NCBI RefSeq assembly: GCF_014212135.1
Contig: NZ_JACJVQ010000028.1
Span: forward strand, 124,001 to 188,000
Source: Cohnella thailandensis
GTDB taxonomy: Bacteria; Bacillota; Bacilli; Paenibacillales; Paenibacillaceae
Length of the DNA stretch: 64,000 nt
Reading direction: 5' to 3'
Program-made: the position numbers and the translations under genes
The notes under the pieces: generated by a model
Databases searched by the model: none
What the model was told of the DNA's origin: nothing
What the model saw: the letters and a program-made list of their open reading frames with translations, nothing else
Part shown: piece by piece, positions 53,473 to 62,453 of the stretch
Numbering within the stretch: position 1 is the stretch's first letter
Layout: the number at the start of each line of letters is the position of its first letter

Positions 53473-56127
53473 ATGCCGCCAGCGATTGAGAAATTAACGG
53501 TCGATTACCGGACCAATCCGATCGGGATCGACAACCCGAAGCCTAGATTCAGCTGGATCTTGACAGACGAAGCAAGGAATCAATATCAAACCGCCTACCA
53601 GATCCAGGTCGCGACCGAGCTCGCGAAGCTGAGCGAAGACCGCCCCGATCTGTGGGACAGCGGCCAAGTGCCGTCGGATCAATCGCTGCACGTGATCTAC
53701 GAGGGCCGGGAGCTCGTATCCGAACAAATCGCTTACTGGAGAGTCCGGGTATGGGACAAACGCGGGACTCCGACGGCTTGGAGCGAGCCCGCTTACTGGT
53801 CCATGGGGCTGCTCGGGAGGAACGAGTGGCATGGAGAGTGGATCGGAAGCGGGGTTAGCCCGGAAGAAGAATGGATTCCCGGCCTGTACTTGCGAAGAAC
53901 GTTCGCTTTGAACCGGCCGGTCCGAAGGGCGACTGTATATGCCTCCGCGTTGGGGCTTTACGAGCTGAGAATCAACGGGCGAAAAGTCGGGAGCGACCGA
54001 TTCGCGCCGGGGTGGACCGACTACCACACGCGAGTGTTATATCAGGCTTATGACGTCACCGACTTCCTGACGGAGGGTGGGAATGCGGTCGGCGCCATTC
54101 TGGGAACGGGCTGGTACGCGGGAACCGTCGGCATGATGGGGAGAGGGGTTTACGGCACCCGGCCTAGACTGCTAGTGCAGCTTCATGTGGAGTACGCGGA
54201 CGGAACCGGGGAGCGTATCGTCACGGACGGCTCCTGGCGAACGAGCACGGGCGCGATCCTCTATTCCGACATCATCAAAGGGGAGAAGCAAGATACCCGT
54301 CTGGAACCGCAGGGTTGGGATTCGGCCGATTTCCAGGATCTCACATGGTATCCGGCGGAAGTATTCGATTACTATGAAGGAACGCTTACCGCTCAGCAAG
54401 ACCCGCCGATCCTCGTAATGGAATCGCTTACACCCATTGCCGCCCATCGCACCGGTCCGCAAAGCTTCGTATACGATTTCGGCCAGAATATGGCCGGCTG
54501 GACGAGGCTTCGCGTTCCGGGAACGGAAGGCCGGACGATCAAAGTCCGCCACGCGGAGATGCTGAACCCGGACGGCACCCTGTATACGGAGAACCTGCGC
54601 AAGGCGGTGCAGGAAGACGTCTACGTCCTCCGGGGCGGAGAAGCGTTGTGGCTGGAGCCCCACTTCACCTATCACGGCTTCCGGTATGTCGAGGTGGAAG
54701 GGCTCGAGAACGAGCTGCCGCCGGGAGACTTGCTCGCGCAAGCGGCCTACTCGTCCTTGCCGACGACGGGGGATTTCGAAACCTCCGATCCGGCCGTGAA
54801 CCGGCTGTACCGGAATATCGTGTGGGGACAGAAGGGCAACTTCTTCAGCGTGCCGACCGATTGTCCGCAGCGCGACGAACGACTGGGCTGGACCGGCGAC
54901 GCTCAAGTGTTCGTCCGCACGGCTTCCTACAACATGAACGTCGCCGCGTTCTTCCGCAAGTACATGCAGGATGTCGTCGACGCCCAGCGGGAAGACGGCG
55001 CGTTCCCCGACACGGCGCCGGATGCGAATTGGTCGCACTTCAAGAAAGTATCCAGCGCCAACTGGCATGCCCCCGACAACGCGGGCTGGGGGGACGCCGG
55101 GGTCATCATCCCTTGGACGATGTACCTGATGTACGGGGATACGAAGATTCTCGAAGATCATTACGAGGCCATGAGAAAGTGGATCGACTATTGCGAGTCG
55201 ACTTGCGAAGGTCTCATACGGCCGGGGTACGCGGACCATGCCGATTGGCTATCCGTAGGGGCCGAGACTCCGAAGGACGTGCTCGCCACCTTGTACTTCG
55301 CCTACAGCACCCGATTGTTCGTCCGAATAGCCGGCGTTCTCGGAAGGAAGGCCGACGTCCTGGCTTACGAAGAGCTGTTCAAGCGGATTCAGACGGCTTT
55401 CGTCGAACGCTTCGTTGCTCGCGACGGGAAGATCGAAGGCGACACCCAATCCCTCTACGCGATGGCCCTCTATTTCGAGGTTTTGCCCGATTTCCTGAAG
55501 CCTCAGGCGGTCCGCCGATTGGCCGAGCTCGTTCGGGAGAACGACGGTCACTTGTCCACCGGGTTCCTCGGCGTCGGATGCTTGCTGCCCGCCTTGACGG
55601 AGCACGGGGAGACGGAGTTGGCTTATGAGCTGCTGCATCAGAATACGTTCCCTTCCTGGCTCTATTCCGTCCGGCACGGAGCGACGACGATCTGGGAACG
55701 ATGGGACGGTTGGACGGAGGAGAACGGCTTCCAATCGCCGTCGATGAATTCCTTCAACCACTATTCTCTCGGCTCGGTCGGGGAATGGATGTTCCGGTTC
55801 GCGGCGGGACTGGAGCCCGATCCGGAGCGGCCCGCATTCAAGCATATCCGTCTGAAGCCTTGTCCGGGAGGGCGGCTCACTTCCGTTAATGCCCGTTATG
55901 AAAGCGGATACGGTCCAATTGAGTCGAACTGGAAGCTGGAGCCTGATGGACAGTTCACGCTTAGCGTGCGGATTCCGCCGAACGCGTACGCGACGGTCAC
56001 GCTTCCGGCCCCGGCGGTGCGCCTCGAAGACGGCGGCGAGCATCCGCCCGGACGAGAGACGTATCGCATCGGCTCGGGAAGCTATACGTTCATTTGCCGG
56101 ATGGAAGCCCGGCAGGCGTCGGTTTGA
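53473..56127 (+). CDS. Alpha-L-rhamnosidase, glycoside hydrolase family 78
   Basis: The enzyme removes terminal alpha-L-rhamnose. ATG 53473, nine bases after GGAG, is chosen because the in-frame GTG 53407 lies upstream of the promoter -10; this gives 884 residues. N-terminal beta domains (LTVDYRTNPIGIDNPKPRFSW, YRTNPIGI) precede a sugar-binding region (GLYELRINGRKVGSDRFAPG) and the (alpha/alpha)6 catalytic domain, with DCPQRDERLGWTGDAQVF near residue 460 and WERWDGWTEENGFQSPSMNS near 735, hallmark GH78 motifs. No signal peptide is present, so it acts in the cytoplasm on imported oligosaccharides. First gene of the utilisation operon. Confidence 0.95.
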   Translation: MPPAIEKLTVDYRTNPIGIDNPKPRFSWILTDEARNQYQTAYQIQVATELAKLSEDRPDLWDSGQVPSDQSLHVIYEGRELVSEQIAYWRVRVWDKRGTPTAWSEPAYWSMGLLGRNEWHGEWIGSGVSPEEEWIPGLYLRRTFALNRPVRRATVYASALGLYELRINGRKVGSDRFAPGWTDYHTRVLYQAYDVTDFLTEGGNAVGAILGTGWYAGTVGMMGRGVYGTRPRLLVQLHVEYADGTGERIVTDGSWRTSTGAILYSDIIKGEKQDTRLEPQGWDSADFQDLTWYPAEVFDYYEGTLTAQQDPPILVMESLTPIAAHRTGPQSFVYDFGQNMAGWTRLRVPGTEGRTIKVRHAEMLNPDGTLYTENLRKAVQEDVYVLRGGEALWLEPHFTYHGFRYVEVEGLENELPPGDLLAQAAYSSLPTTGDFETSDPAVNRLYRNIVWGQKGNFFSVPTDCPQRDERLGWTGDAQVFVRTASYNMNVAAFFRKYMQDVVDAQREDGAFPDTAPDANWSHFKKVSSANWHAPDNAGWGDAGVIIPWTMYLMYGDTKILEDHYEAMRKWIDYCESTCEGLIRPGYADHADWLSVGAETPKDVLATLYFAYSTRLFVRIAGVLGRKADVLAYEELFKRIQTAFVERFVARDGKIEGDTQSLYAMALYFEVLPDFLKPQAVRRLAELVRENDGHLSTGFLGVGCLLPALTEHGETELAYELLHQNTFPSWLYSVRHGATTIWERWDGWTEENGFQSPSMNSFNHYSLGSVGEWMFRFAAGLEPDPERPAFKHIRLKPCPGGRLTSVNARYESGYGPIESNWKLEPDGQFTLSVRIPPNAYATVTLPAPAVRLEDGGEHPPGRETYRIGSGSYTFICRMEARQASV

Positions 56128-56182
56128 AGCTGACACCGTTCAGCATCAAATAGAGAAACATACATTAGGGAGGTTGTTTGTC

Positions 56183-57496
56183 ATGAGAAAAGAAAGAACG
56201 TTAACGGCCCTGCTGCTCGCGGCTCTGTTGTTGGTACTTGCGGCATGTGGCAACGACAAGGAGGCGGAGGGCGGCTCTTCTTCCTCGGCCGATTCCGGCA
56301 AGCAGGAGAACGTCGAGCTCCGCATGATGTGGTGGGGATCGCAGTCGCGCCACGATGCGACGCTTAAGGTCATCGAGCTGTTCGAGCAGAAGAACCCCCA
56401 CGTCAAGATCAACGCGGAATATCTCGGCGCGGACGGCTACTGGGATAAGCTGAACACGCTCGTCGCCGGAGGCAACGCGCCGGACTTGATCCAGCTCGGC
56501 AACAACTATCCGGACTATGTCTCCCGCGGCACGCTGCTGGACATTACGCCGTATATCGGCAATCAGATCGATCTTAGCGGCTTCGACGAAGCGATCGCGA
56601 CGAGCGGCAAGCTGAACGGCTCGCAATACGGTGTCAACCTTGGTTCGAACGCGTTAGGTATCGTTTATAATACCGAATTGATCAAGAAAGCCGGCATGGA
56701 GCCTCCTAAGGAAGGCTGGACCTGGGAGGAGATGGAGGCGTACGGCAAGCAGCTGGTGGACAAGCTCGGCAAAGGCTATTACGCGTTCGCCGACCAATCC
56801 GCGTTCACCCACTACGTCGGCAATTATGTGCGGGAGAACGGCAAGTCGCTGTTCAACGGGACGGAGATCGGCTTTGACGAATCGATCGCGAAATCCTGGT
56901 TCGAGATGTGGGACCGCTTCCGTAAGGAAGGTATCATTCCTCCGGCGGAGAAGGCGGCGGCCTATCTCGAGATCGCGCCGGACAACTCGATGCTGGTGGA
57001 AGGCAAAATCGCCATGTCGATCATCTGGTCGAACCAGTTCGTCGCCTTCCAGAACGCCATGCAGGACGAGCTCAAGATCGTCCCTCTGCCGGGCGGCGGC
57101 AGCCAGAAGGGCATGTGGATTCAGCCCAGCCAGTTCCTGGCGATCGGCAAAGACTCGAAGCACCCGGAAGAAGCCGCCCAGTTCATCGACTTCTTCGTGA
57201 ACGATCCGGAAGCGACCGCCATTCTCGGCAGCGACCGCGGCATACCGGGCAACAAGTCCGTCCGGGAAGTATTGAAGGCGAACGCCGACCCCGTTCTCCT
57301 GAAGACGTACGAATATATGGACGTTGCGGTCAACTATGCCCGCGAGATGGACCAGGAGATGCCGAACATCGCCGATTGGGACGCGGCGCTCCGCAACGCG
57401 GCGCAGAAGGTGGCCTTCGGCAAGTCGACTTACGACGAAGCGGCGGCAGAGACGGTCAAGGCGGCTCAGGATGCCGTTAAGAAATCGCAAAAATAA
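56183..57496 (+). CDS. Sugar ABC transporter substrate-binding lipoprotein
   Basis: The start is ATG 56183 after AGGGAGG, giving 437 residues; the frame is open far upstream, overlapping the rhamnosidase. Residues 1-21 are a lipoprotein signal ending in the lipobox LVLAAC. The mature part has MMWWGSQSRHDATLKVIELFE, DLIQLGNNYPDYVSRGTLL and AIGKDSKHPEEAAQFIDFFVN, as in family 1 carbohydrate-binding proteins. It delivers an oligosaccharide, probably rhamnose-containing, to the permeases encoded next. Confidence 0.94.
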   Translation: MRKERTLTALLLAALLLVLAACGNDKEAEGGSSSSADSGKQENVELRMMWWGSQSRHDATLKVIELFEQKNPHVKINAEYLGADGYWDKLNTLVAGGNAPDLIQLGNNYPDYVSRGTLLDITPYIGNQIDLSGFDEAIATSGKLNGSQYGVNLGSNALGIVYNTELIKKAGMEPPKEGWTWEEMEAYGKQLVDKLGKGYYAFADQSAFTHYVGNYVRENGKSLFNGTEIGFDESIAKSWFEMWDRFRKEGIIPPAEKAAAYLEIAPDNSMLVEGKIAMSIIWSNQFVAFQNAMQDELKIVPLPGGGSQKGMWIQPSQFLAIGKDSKHPEEAAQFIDFFVNDPEATAILGSDRGIPGNKSVREVLKANADPVLLKTYEYMDVAVNYAREMDQEMPNIADWDAALRNAAQKVAFGKSTYDEAAAETVKAAQDAVKKSQK

Positions 57497-57519
57497 GGGA
57501 TTCCGGGGAGGAACCGCAT

Positions 57520-58458
57520 TTGAATCAAGCTGCCAAACCGAATCGTATGCGAAATTACTTCATAGGGCTCTGGAAGAAAAATGCGGTTCCGTACCTCTTT
57601 CTTCTTCCATGGTTCCTGGGCCTCTTCGTATTGACGCTCGGGCCGATGATCAGTTCGCTTTATCTGTCGTTCACCGATTACGACCTGCTGTCGCCGGCCC
57701 GGTGGGCCGGAACGGCCAACTACGAGAAAATGCTGAACGAAGACGCGCGCTACGCGCAGTCGTTGAAAGTGACGCTGACGTACGTGTTCGTCTCGGTTCC
57801 CCTGAAGCTCGCGTTCGCGCTGGCCGTCGCCATGCTGCTGAACAAAGGGCTGCGGGCGCTCCATATTTACCGGACTCTTTATTACATTCCGACCTTGCTG
57901 GGCGGAAGCGTGGCCATCGCCGTCATGTGGCGCCAGATGTTCGGAGCGGACGGCCTGTTGAACGGCTTTCTGTACAGCGCGTTCGGGATCGAAGCCCCCG
58001 ACTGGGTTTCGAATCCGAAGTACGCTTTATACTCGATTATCGCGTTGACCGTCTGGCAGTTCGGCTCCTCCATGATCATTTTCCTGGCGGGGCTTAAGCA
58101 GATCCCTCCGGAGCTGTACGAGGCGGCCGAAGTCGACGGAGCGGGCAAGGCTCGCCGATTCCTAAGCATTACGTTCCCGATGCTCTCGCCGGTCATGTTC
58201 TTTAACCTGGTCATTCAGCTGATCGGTTCGTTCCAGGCGTTCACGCAAGCGTTCATTATCAGCCGGGGCACCGGCGGCCCGATCGATTCGACGCTGTTCT
58301 ATACGCTGTATTTGTATCAGAAAGGCTTCTCCCAATTCGAGATGGGCTATGCTTCGGCGATGGCGTGGGTGCTCTTGATCATCATCGGATTCTTTACCGC
58401 GATCGTGTTCGGCACGTCTAGATATTGGGTGCATTACGGGGACGGGGGGAGATCGTAA
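57520..58458 (+). CDS. Sugar ABC transporter permease, first subunit (MalF-like)
   Basis: TTG 57520 follows GGGGAGG by eight bases and gives 312 residues with six membrane helices. The EAA loop reads ELYEAAEVDGAGKARRFLSITFPML near residue 205-229 and contacts the ATPase. It starts with AVPYLFLLPWFLGLFVLTLGP, typical of CUT1 (oligosaccharide) permeases. The stop overlaps the next start codon (TAATG). No ATPase gene is in the operon, as in many Firmicute CUT1 systems that share an MsmX-type ATPase. Confidence 0.95.
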   Translation: MNQAAKPNRMRNYFIGLWKKNAVPYLFLLPWFLGLFVLTLGPMISSLYLSFTDYDLLSPARWAGTANYEKMLNEDARYAQSLKVTLTYVFVSVPLKLAFALAVAMLLNKGLRALHIYRTLYYIPTLLGGSVAIAVMWRQMFGADGLLNGFLYSAFGIEAPDWVSNPKYALYSIIALTVWQFGSSMIIFLAGLKQIPPELYEAAEVDGAGKARRFLSITFPMLSPVMFFNLVIQLIGSFQAFTQAFIISRGTGGPIDSTLFYTLYLYQKGFSQFEMGYASAMAWVLLIIIGFFTAIVFGTSRYWVHYGDGGRS

Positions 58459-59300
58459 TGAACGTTTATTCCCGCCGAACGGCTTGGCTCGTCCACGCGT
58501 TCATCCTGGCGCTCGGGCTGCTCATGCTGTATCCGATCCTGTGGCTCATCTCCAGCTCCTTCAAGCCCGACTCCCTGATCTTCTCGGATTTGCGGCTGTG
58601 GCCGGCGGAAGTGACGCTGGACAACTATGTGACCGGCTGGTCCGGGCTTTCGAAGGTGACCTTCGGGCGTTATCTCTTGAATTCGATCGTGTTGTGCCTG
58701 CTCACCGTTGTCGGCAACGTGGCCTCCTGTTCGATGGCGGCCTACGCGTTCGGGCGACTGAACTTTTCGTTGAAAAAGGTCTGGTTCGCGCTCATGATGG
58801 TCACCATCATGCTTCCGCACCACGTCACGATCATTCCGCAGTACATCCTGTTTCACAAGCTGGACTGGATCGATACGCTTGGCCCGCTTACGTTGCCGAA
58901 GCTTCTGGCCACGGACGCGTTCTTCATTTTCCTGATGATCCAATTCATCCGCGGGTTGCCGAGGGAGCTGGACGAATCGGCGACGATCGACGGCTGCGGT
59001 CCGATCCAGATTTACTGGAGGATGATCCTTCCGCTCGCCCTGCCCGCGCTCATCACGACGGCGATCTTCACGTTCATCTGGACGTGGGACGACTTCTTCA
59101 GCCAGCTTCTGTATTTGAACTCGCCGGGCAAGTATACGGTTCCGCTGGGGCTTAGGCTCTTCCTGGATTCGTCGAGCCAGTCCAATTGGGGGCCGATGCT
59201 GGCGATGTCGGTCGTGTCCCTGGTTCCGAGCCTGATTATTTTCTTCTCGCTGCAAAAATATTTCGTCGAGGGAATCTCGACGACCGGTATCAAAGGTTAA
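58458..59300 (+). CDS. Sugar ABC transporter permease, second subunit (MalG-like)
   Basis: The start is ATG 58458, overlapping the previous stop, giving 280 residues and six membrane helices. The EAA loop is ELDESATIDGCGPIQIYWRMILPLALPAL near residue 175-203, and the end FVEGISTTGIKG is typical of MalG/LacG-type proteins. It pairs with the preceding permease. RBS GGGGGGAG lies within the preceding gene, so translation is coupled. Confidence 0.95.
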   Translation: MNVYSRRTAWLVHAFILALGLLMLYPILWLISSSFKPDSLIFSDLRLWPAEVTLDNYVTGWSGLSKVTFGRYLLNSIVLCLLTVVGNVASCSMAAYAFGRLNFSLKKVWFALMMVTIMLPHHVTIIPQYILFHKLDWIDTLGPLTLPKLLATDAFFIFLMIQFIRGLPRELDESATIDGCGPIQIYWRMILPLALPALITTAIFTFIWTWDDFFSQLLYLNSPGKYTVPLGLRLFLDSSSQSNWGPMLAMSVVSLVPSLIIFFSLQKYFVEGISTTGIKG

Positions 59301-59318
59301 AGGAAGGTGGAACCCATC

Positions 59319-60797
59319 ATGACCCAATCATCCAGCGAACGGGTGGAGAAATGGAGCGTATTCGAGCTTGCGCTCCGCGGCCCGAGCGACGGCAATCCGT
59401 ACCGGGACTATCCGCTCAAGGCCGTATTCCGATACGGCGGCCGGGAGGTAACCGTCGACGGATTCTACGATGGAGAGGGAACGTACCGCGTCCGCTTCAT
59501 GCCGGACCGGGAAGGCGTCTGGTCGTACCATACGGCGAGCCCGGCCGAACAGCTCGACGGGGTGGCCGGAAGCTTCGAATGCGCGCCGGCATCCGAGGGC
59601 AACCGCGGTCCGGTGAGGGTGCGGGACGCCTACCACTTCGCCCACGAGGACGGAACGCCGTACCATCCGTTCGGAACGACCTGTTATGCCTGGATCCACC
59701 TGGATGAAGGCATGCAGGAAGAGACGCTGCGGACGCTCGCGGGCAAGCGGTTCAACAAGCTTCGGATGTGCGTGTTCCCGAAGCATTACGCGTTCAACTC
59801 GGCGGATCCGGACAGCTACCCGTTCGCCGAGCGGGCGGACGGCGGCTTCGACTTCGACAGGTTCGATCCGCGGTTCTTCGCGAAGCTGGAGCGCCGGATT
59901 CTCGAACTGCAGAAGCTGGGGATCGAGACGGACCTGATTCTGTTCCATCCCTACGACAACGGGCGGTGGGGCTTCGACCGGATGAGCGCGGATACCGACG
60001 AATTCTACCTGCGTTACCTGATCGCCCGGATCGCTTCCATTCGCAGCGTATGGTGGTCTCTGGCCAACGAGTACGACTTCATGGAGGAGAAAACGACGGC
60101 CGATTGGGACCGCCTGTTCCGGGTCGTCCAGGAAGCGGATCCGTACGGCCATCTCCGTTCGATCCATAACGGCACCCGGATGTACGACCACGGCAGCGTT
60201 CGGTTCTACGACCACGCGAAGCCCTGGGTCACCCATCTGAGCGTCCAGCATTGGGACGTGACGCTTCCGCCGATCTGGCACCGGCAGTACCGTAAACCGA
60301 TCGTGATCGACGAATGCTGCTATGAAGGCAACCTTCCCCAGCGGTGGGGCAACATTACGGCGGAGGAAATGACGAGGCGGTTCTGGGATTCGGCGGCAAG
60401 AGGGGCGTATTGCACGCACGGGGAAACGTATGCCGATCCGAAGGACGACATCTGGTGGGCCAAGGGCGGCAAGCTGCACGGGCAGAGCCCGGAGCGGATC
60501 GCCTTCCTGCGGGACATTCTCGAAGACGCACCCGCGGGCATCGAGCCGATCCCCGAGATCTACGATGTTCCGACGATCGGGGTGGAGGGCGAGTATTACC
60601 TGCAGTATTTCGGCATCCACCGCCCCTGCTGGCGGGAAATCCCGCTGCCGGAAGACGCGGCGTATAAAGCGGAAATCATCGATACTTGGGAGATGACGAT
60701 TCGCGAGGTGGAGGGTACGCTCTCCGGCCCCAGCCGGCTGGAGCTTCCGGACAAGGTGTACCAAGCCGTCCGGATTCGCAAGCTCGCTGAATCGTAA
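59319..60797 (+). CDS. DUF5060/DUF4038-type glycoside hydrolase
   Basis: ATG 59319 with GGAAGG upstream is preferred over GTG 59307, which overlaps the RBS; it gives 492 residues. Residues 1-90 are a beta-sandwich (ELALRGPSDGNPYRDYPLKA, VRFMPDREGVWSYHT) of DUF5060 type. The rest is a (beta/alpha)8 domain with PFGTTCYAWIHL, FNKLRMCVFPKHYAFN, an acid/base-like Glu in WWSLANEYDFME (near 250) and a nucleophile-like Glu in IVIDECCYEG (near 331). The substrate is unknown; its position suggests it cuts another bond of the rhamnose-containing glycan. No signal peptide. Confidence 0.87.
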   Translation: MTQSSSERVEKWSVFELALRGPSDGNPYRDYPLKAVFRYGGREVTVDGFYDGEGTYRVRFMPDREGVWSYHTASPAEQLDGVAGSFECAPASEGNRGPVRVRDAYHFAHEDGTPYHPFGTTCYAWIHLDEGMQEETLRTLAGKRFNKLRMCVFPKHYAFNSADPDSYPFAERADGGFDFDRFDPRFFAKLERRILELQKLGIETDLILFHPYDNGRWGFDRMSADTDEFYLRYLIARIASIRSVWWSLANEYDFMEEKTTADWDRLFRVVQEADPYGHLRSIHNGTRMYDHGSVRFYDHAKPWVTHLSVQHWDVTLPPIWHRQYRKPIVIDECCYEGNLPQRWGNITAEEMTRRFWDSAARGAYCTHGETYADPKDDIWWAKGGKLHGQSPERIAFLRDILEDAPAGIEPIPEIYDVPTIGVEGEYYLQYFGIHRPCWREIPLPEDAAYKAEIIDTWEMTIREVEGTLSGPSRLELPDKVYQAVRIRKLAES

Positions 60798-60813
60798 GCG
60801 GAAGGCGCGCAAA

Positions 60814-60855
60814 AAGGACCTCGAATTCCACTAGGCCGTGGAGTTCGAGGTCCTT
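60814..60855 (-). terminator. Terminator for the minus-strand hydrolase gene
   Basis: An 18-bp stem with G-U pairs (60814-60831 with 60838-60855) has an A-run on its left side, which is a T-run for minus-strand transcripts. On the plus strand the tail is CGCAAT, so it would not terminate well in that direction. Confidence 0.82.
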
Positions 60856-60869
60856 CGCAATCGTTCCCG

Positions 60870-62165
60870 TCATTTCAACCAGTGAGCGCACATCGGAGGC
60901 TTCCCGGCCAATTCGTCCATCATATTGACCACGAGCAGGTTCCAGTTCAGGAACCCTCCGTTCATCACGGGTTCGCCCGTGCCGGGGACGTAATATTCGT
61001 GAAGAACGCCGGTCCGCTCCAGATCCTGTCCGAGCAGAAGCACGGTTTTCTCGCACAGCTCCCGAGCCTCTTCACGGTACCCGTAATTCATCAAGCCGCG
61101 GAACACGACGTAGCTGGCGACGATCCAGATCGGCCCGAGCCAGTTCGACGGATTGTTCGTCGCTCTGCAGTCGAACATTTTCTCGTCCTGGGCCAGGGTC
61201 GTCACCCCGTACGGGCTGTTGAACGTGTTTTTGTCCGCGTAATGGTCGTCCGCCAAATGGGCTGCCTGGGAGTCGTTGCCCACGCCAGCCCATAACGGAA
61301 TGAAGCCGGTCCACGCCCGGATCTTGATCGGCAGCGTCTTCCAGAAGACGCCCAGGCCCCGGTGGAACCAGTCGAAGTGCCGGGTCTTGATGTCCACGTC
61401 CACGGAATAGAAGAACTTGTCCCTCGGGTCCCAGCACTCGGCCTGAATGGCCTGCGTCAGCGAGTCCGCCTTAGCCGAGTAGTGCTCCGCCCGGTCCGGC
61501 TTGCCGAGCCGCCCGGCGATTTCGGCCATCGCTTTCAGCTCGGAGACCATAAACGCGTTCAGGAACACGTTGGCTGTCGAATACTTGGGGCGGCCGAACG
61601 TGGCCGGGTCGTTATCCATCCCGATCATGATGTCGTCGGCCCACACGTACAATCCGCAATTCTCGTTGTAATATCCGCTGTCGTAGCATTCGAAGTACTT
61701 TTCCAGCTTCGGGTAGTCGTCCCGCATCCATTCGTAATCGCCGCCGAAGCCGCCGATAAGCGCGATTTGCTGGCACAAGAAAGGCTTGTGCATGTTGGTG
61801 ACGAAGCCTTCCCTGCGCTTATGGATCAAATAAGGCTCCGGAAGACCGGCGTGCTGGTCCAGGGTGGCGACCATCATCGGGATATACCCGTCCTCCATCT
61901 GGTAATCCAAGAAGTTCCGTACGTTGCCCTTCGCATGAAGCAGATAACGGGAACGGCGTTCTTCGTCGCCGGAACCGTCCGCGAGATTGAACAGAGCATA
62001 CACCGCCCAGAACGAATCCCAATCCCACAAATTCCCGGCGTACTGGGAGCCCGGATCGACGAACGGATGCTTCAAATAATGGACGGGCACCTTTAGCGTC
62101 GTATCCGCGTTCTCTTGGATATACTTTCGCAGCAAGTTTTCATAGTATTGAAGATTTTGACTCAT
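60870..62165 (-). CDS. (Alpha/alpha)6 glycoside hydrolase, trehalase/GH63-like
   Basis: The start is ATG 62165, five bases after AAGGG; the frame is open upstream to 62327 but without signals. The 431 residues show the trehalase/MGH1-like pattern: a NLWDWDSFWAVYALFNL motif with the WDxD acidic pair near residue 47, TNMHKPFLCQQIA, MDNDPATFGRPKYSTANVFLNAF, and RATNNPSNWLGPIWIVASY, with the end GGFLNWNLLVVNMM. No signal peptide, so it acts in the cytoplasm. It is convergent with the DUF5060-type gene and ends in the terminator described at 60814. Substrate not known. Confidence 0.85.
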   Translation of the reverse strand: MSQNLQYYENLLRKYIQENADTTLKVPVHYLKHPFVDPGSQYAGNLWDWDSFWAVYALFNLADGSGDEERRSRYLLHAKGNVRNFLDYQMEDGYIPMMVATLDQHAGLPEPYLIHKRREGFVTNMHKPFLCQQIALIGGFGGDYEWMRDDYPKLEKYFECYDSGYYNENCGLYVWADDIMIGMDNDPATFGRPKYSTANVFLNAFMVSELKAMAEIAGRLGKPDRAEHYSAKADSLTQAIQAECWDPRDKFFYSVDVDIKTRHFDWFHRGLGVFWKTLPIKIRAWTGFIPLWAGVGNDSQAAHLADDHYADKNTFNSPYGVTTLAQDEKMFDCRATNNPSNWLGPIWIVASYVVFRGLMNYGYREEARELCEKTVLLLGQDLERTGVLHEYYVPGTGEPVMNGGFLNWNLLVVNMMDELAGKPPMCAHWLK

Positions 62166-62453
62166 TTTTGCCCTTGTCTCCCCTTCGTTTCCGCAAGTAG
62201 GCGTACTGCAAGCTGAATATACCGCAGGTTCACTTTGATTATATAGGACCGGCGTTCCGGATTCGGGGGGCAAAGCGACAGAGTATATAGGGGGATCGCG
62301 TTCCCGCGAGACTCCTTTTTGAGCCATTATTTTATCTTAATCTATTTCTAATGTAACTTTTTGAGGTTTTCGGAGTCTTAAATAATAGGGAATTTGGTAG
62401 AAGAGGTAGACCCAAGTCCCCAAACAAATCCTTACCAGCATGGGAGAACTCGA

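Noticed and set aside
53494..56136. Long minus-strand frames opposite the GH78 gene
   Set aside because: They mirror a recognised rhamnosidase and lack start signals or family motifs.
60882..62096. Long plus-strand open frames opposite the trehalase/GH63-like gene
   Set aside because: They are GC-skewed shadows of the clearly homologous minus-strand protein.
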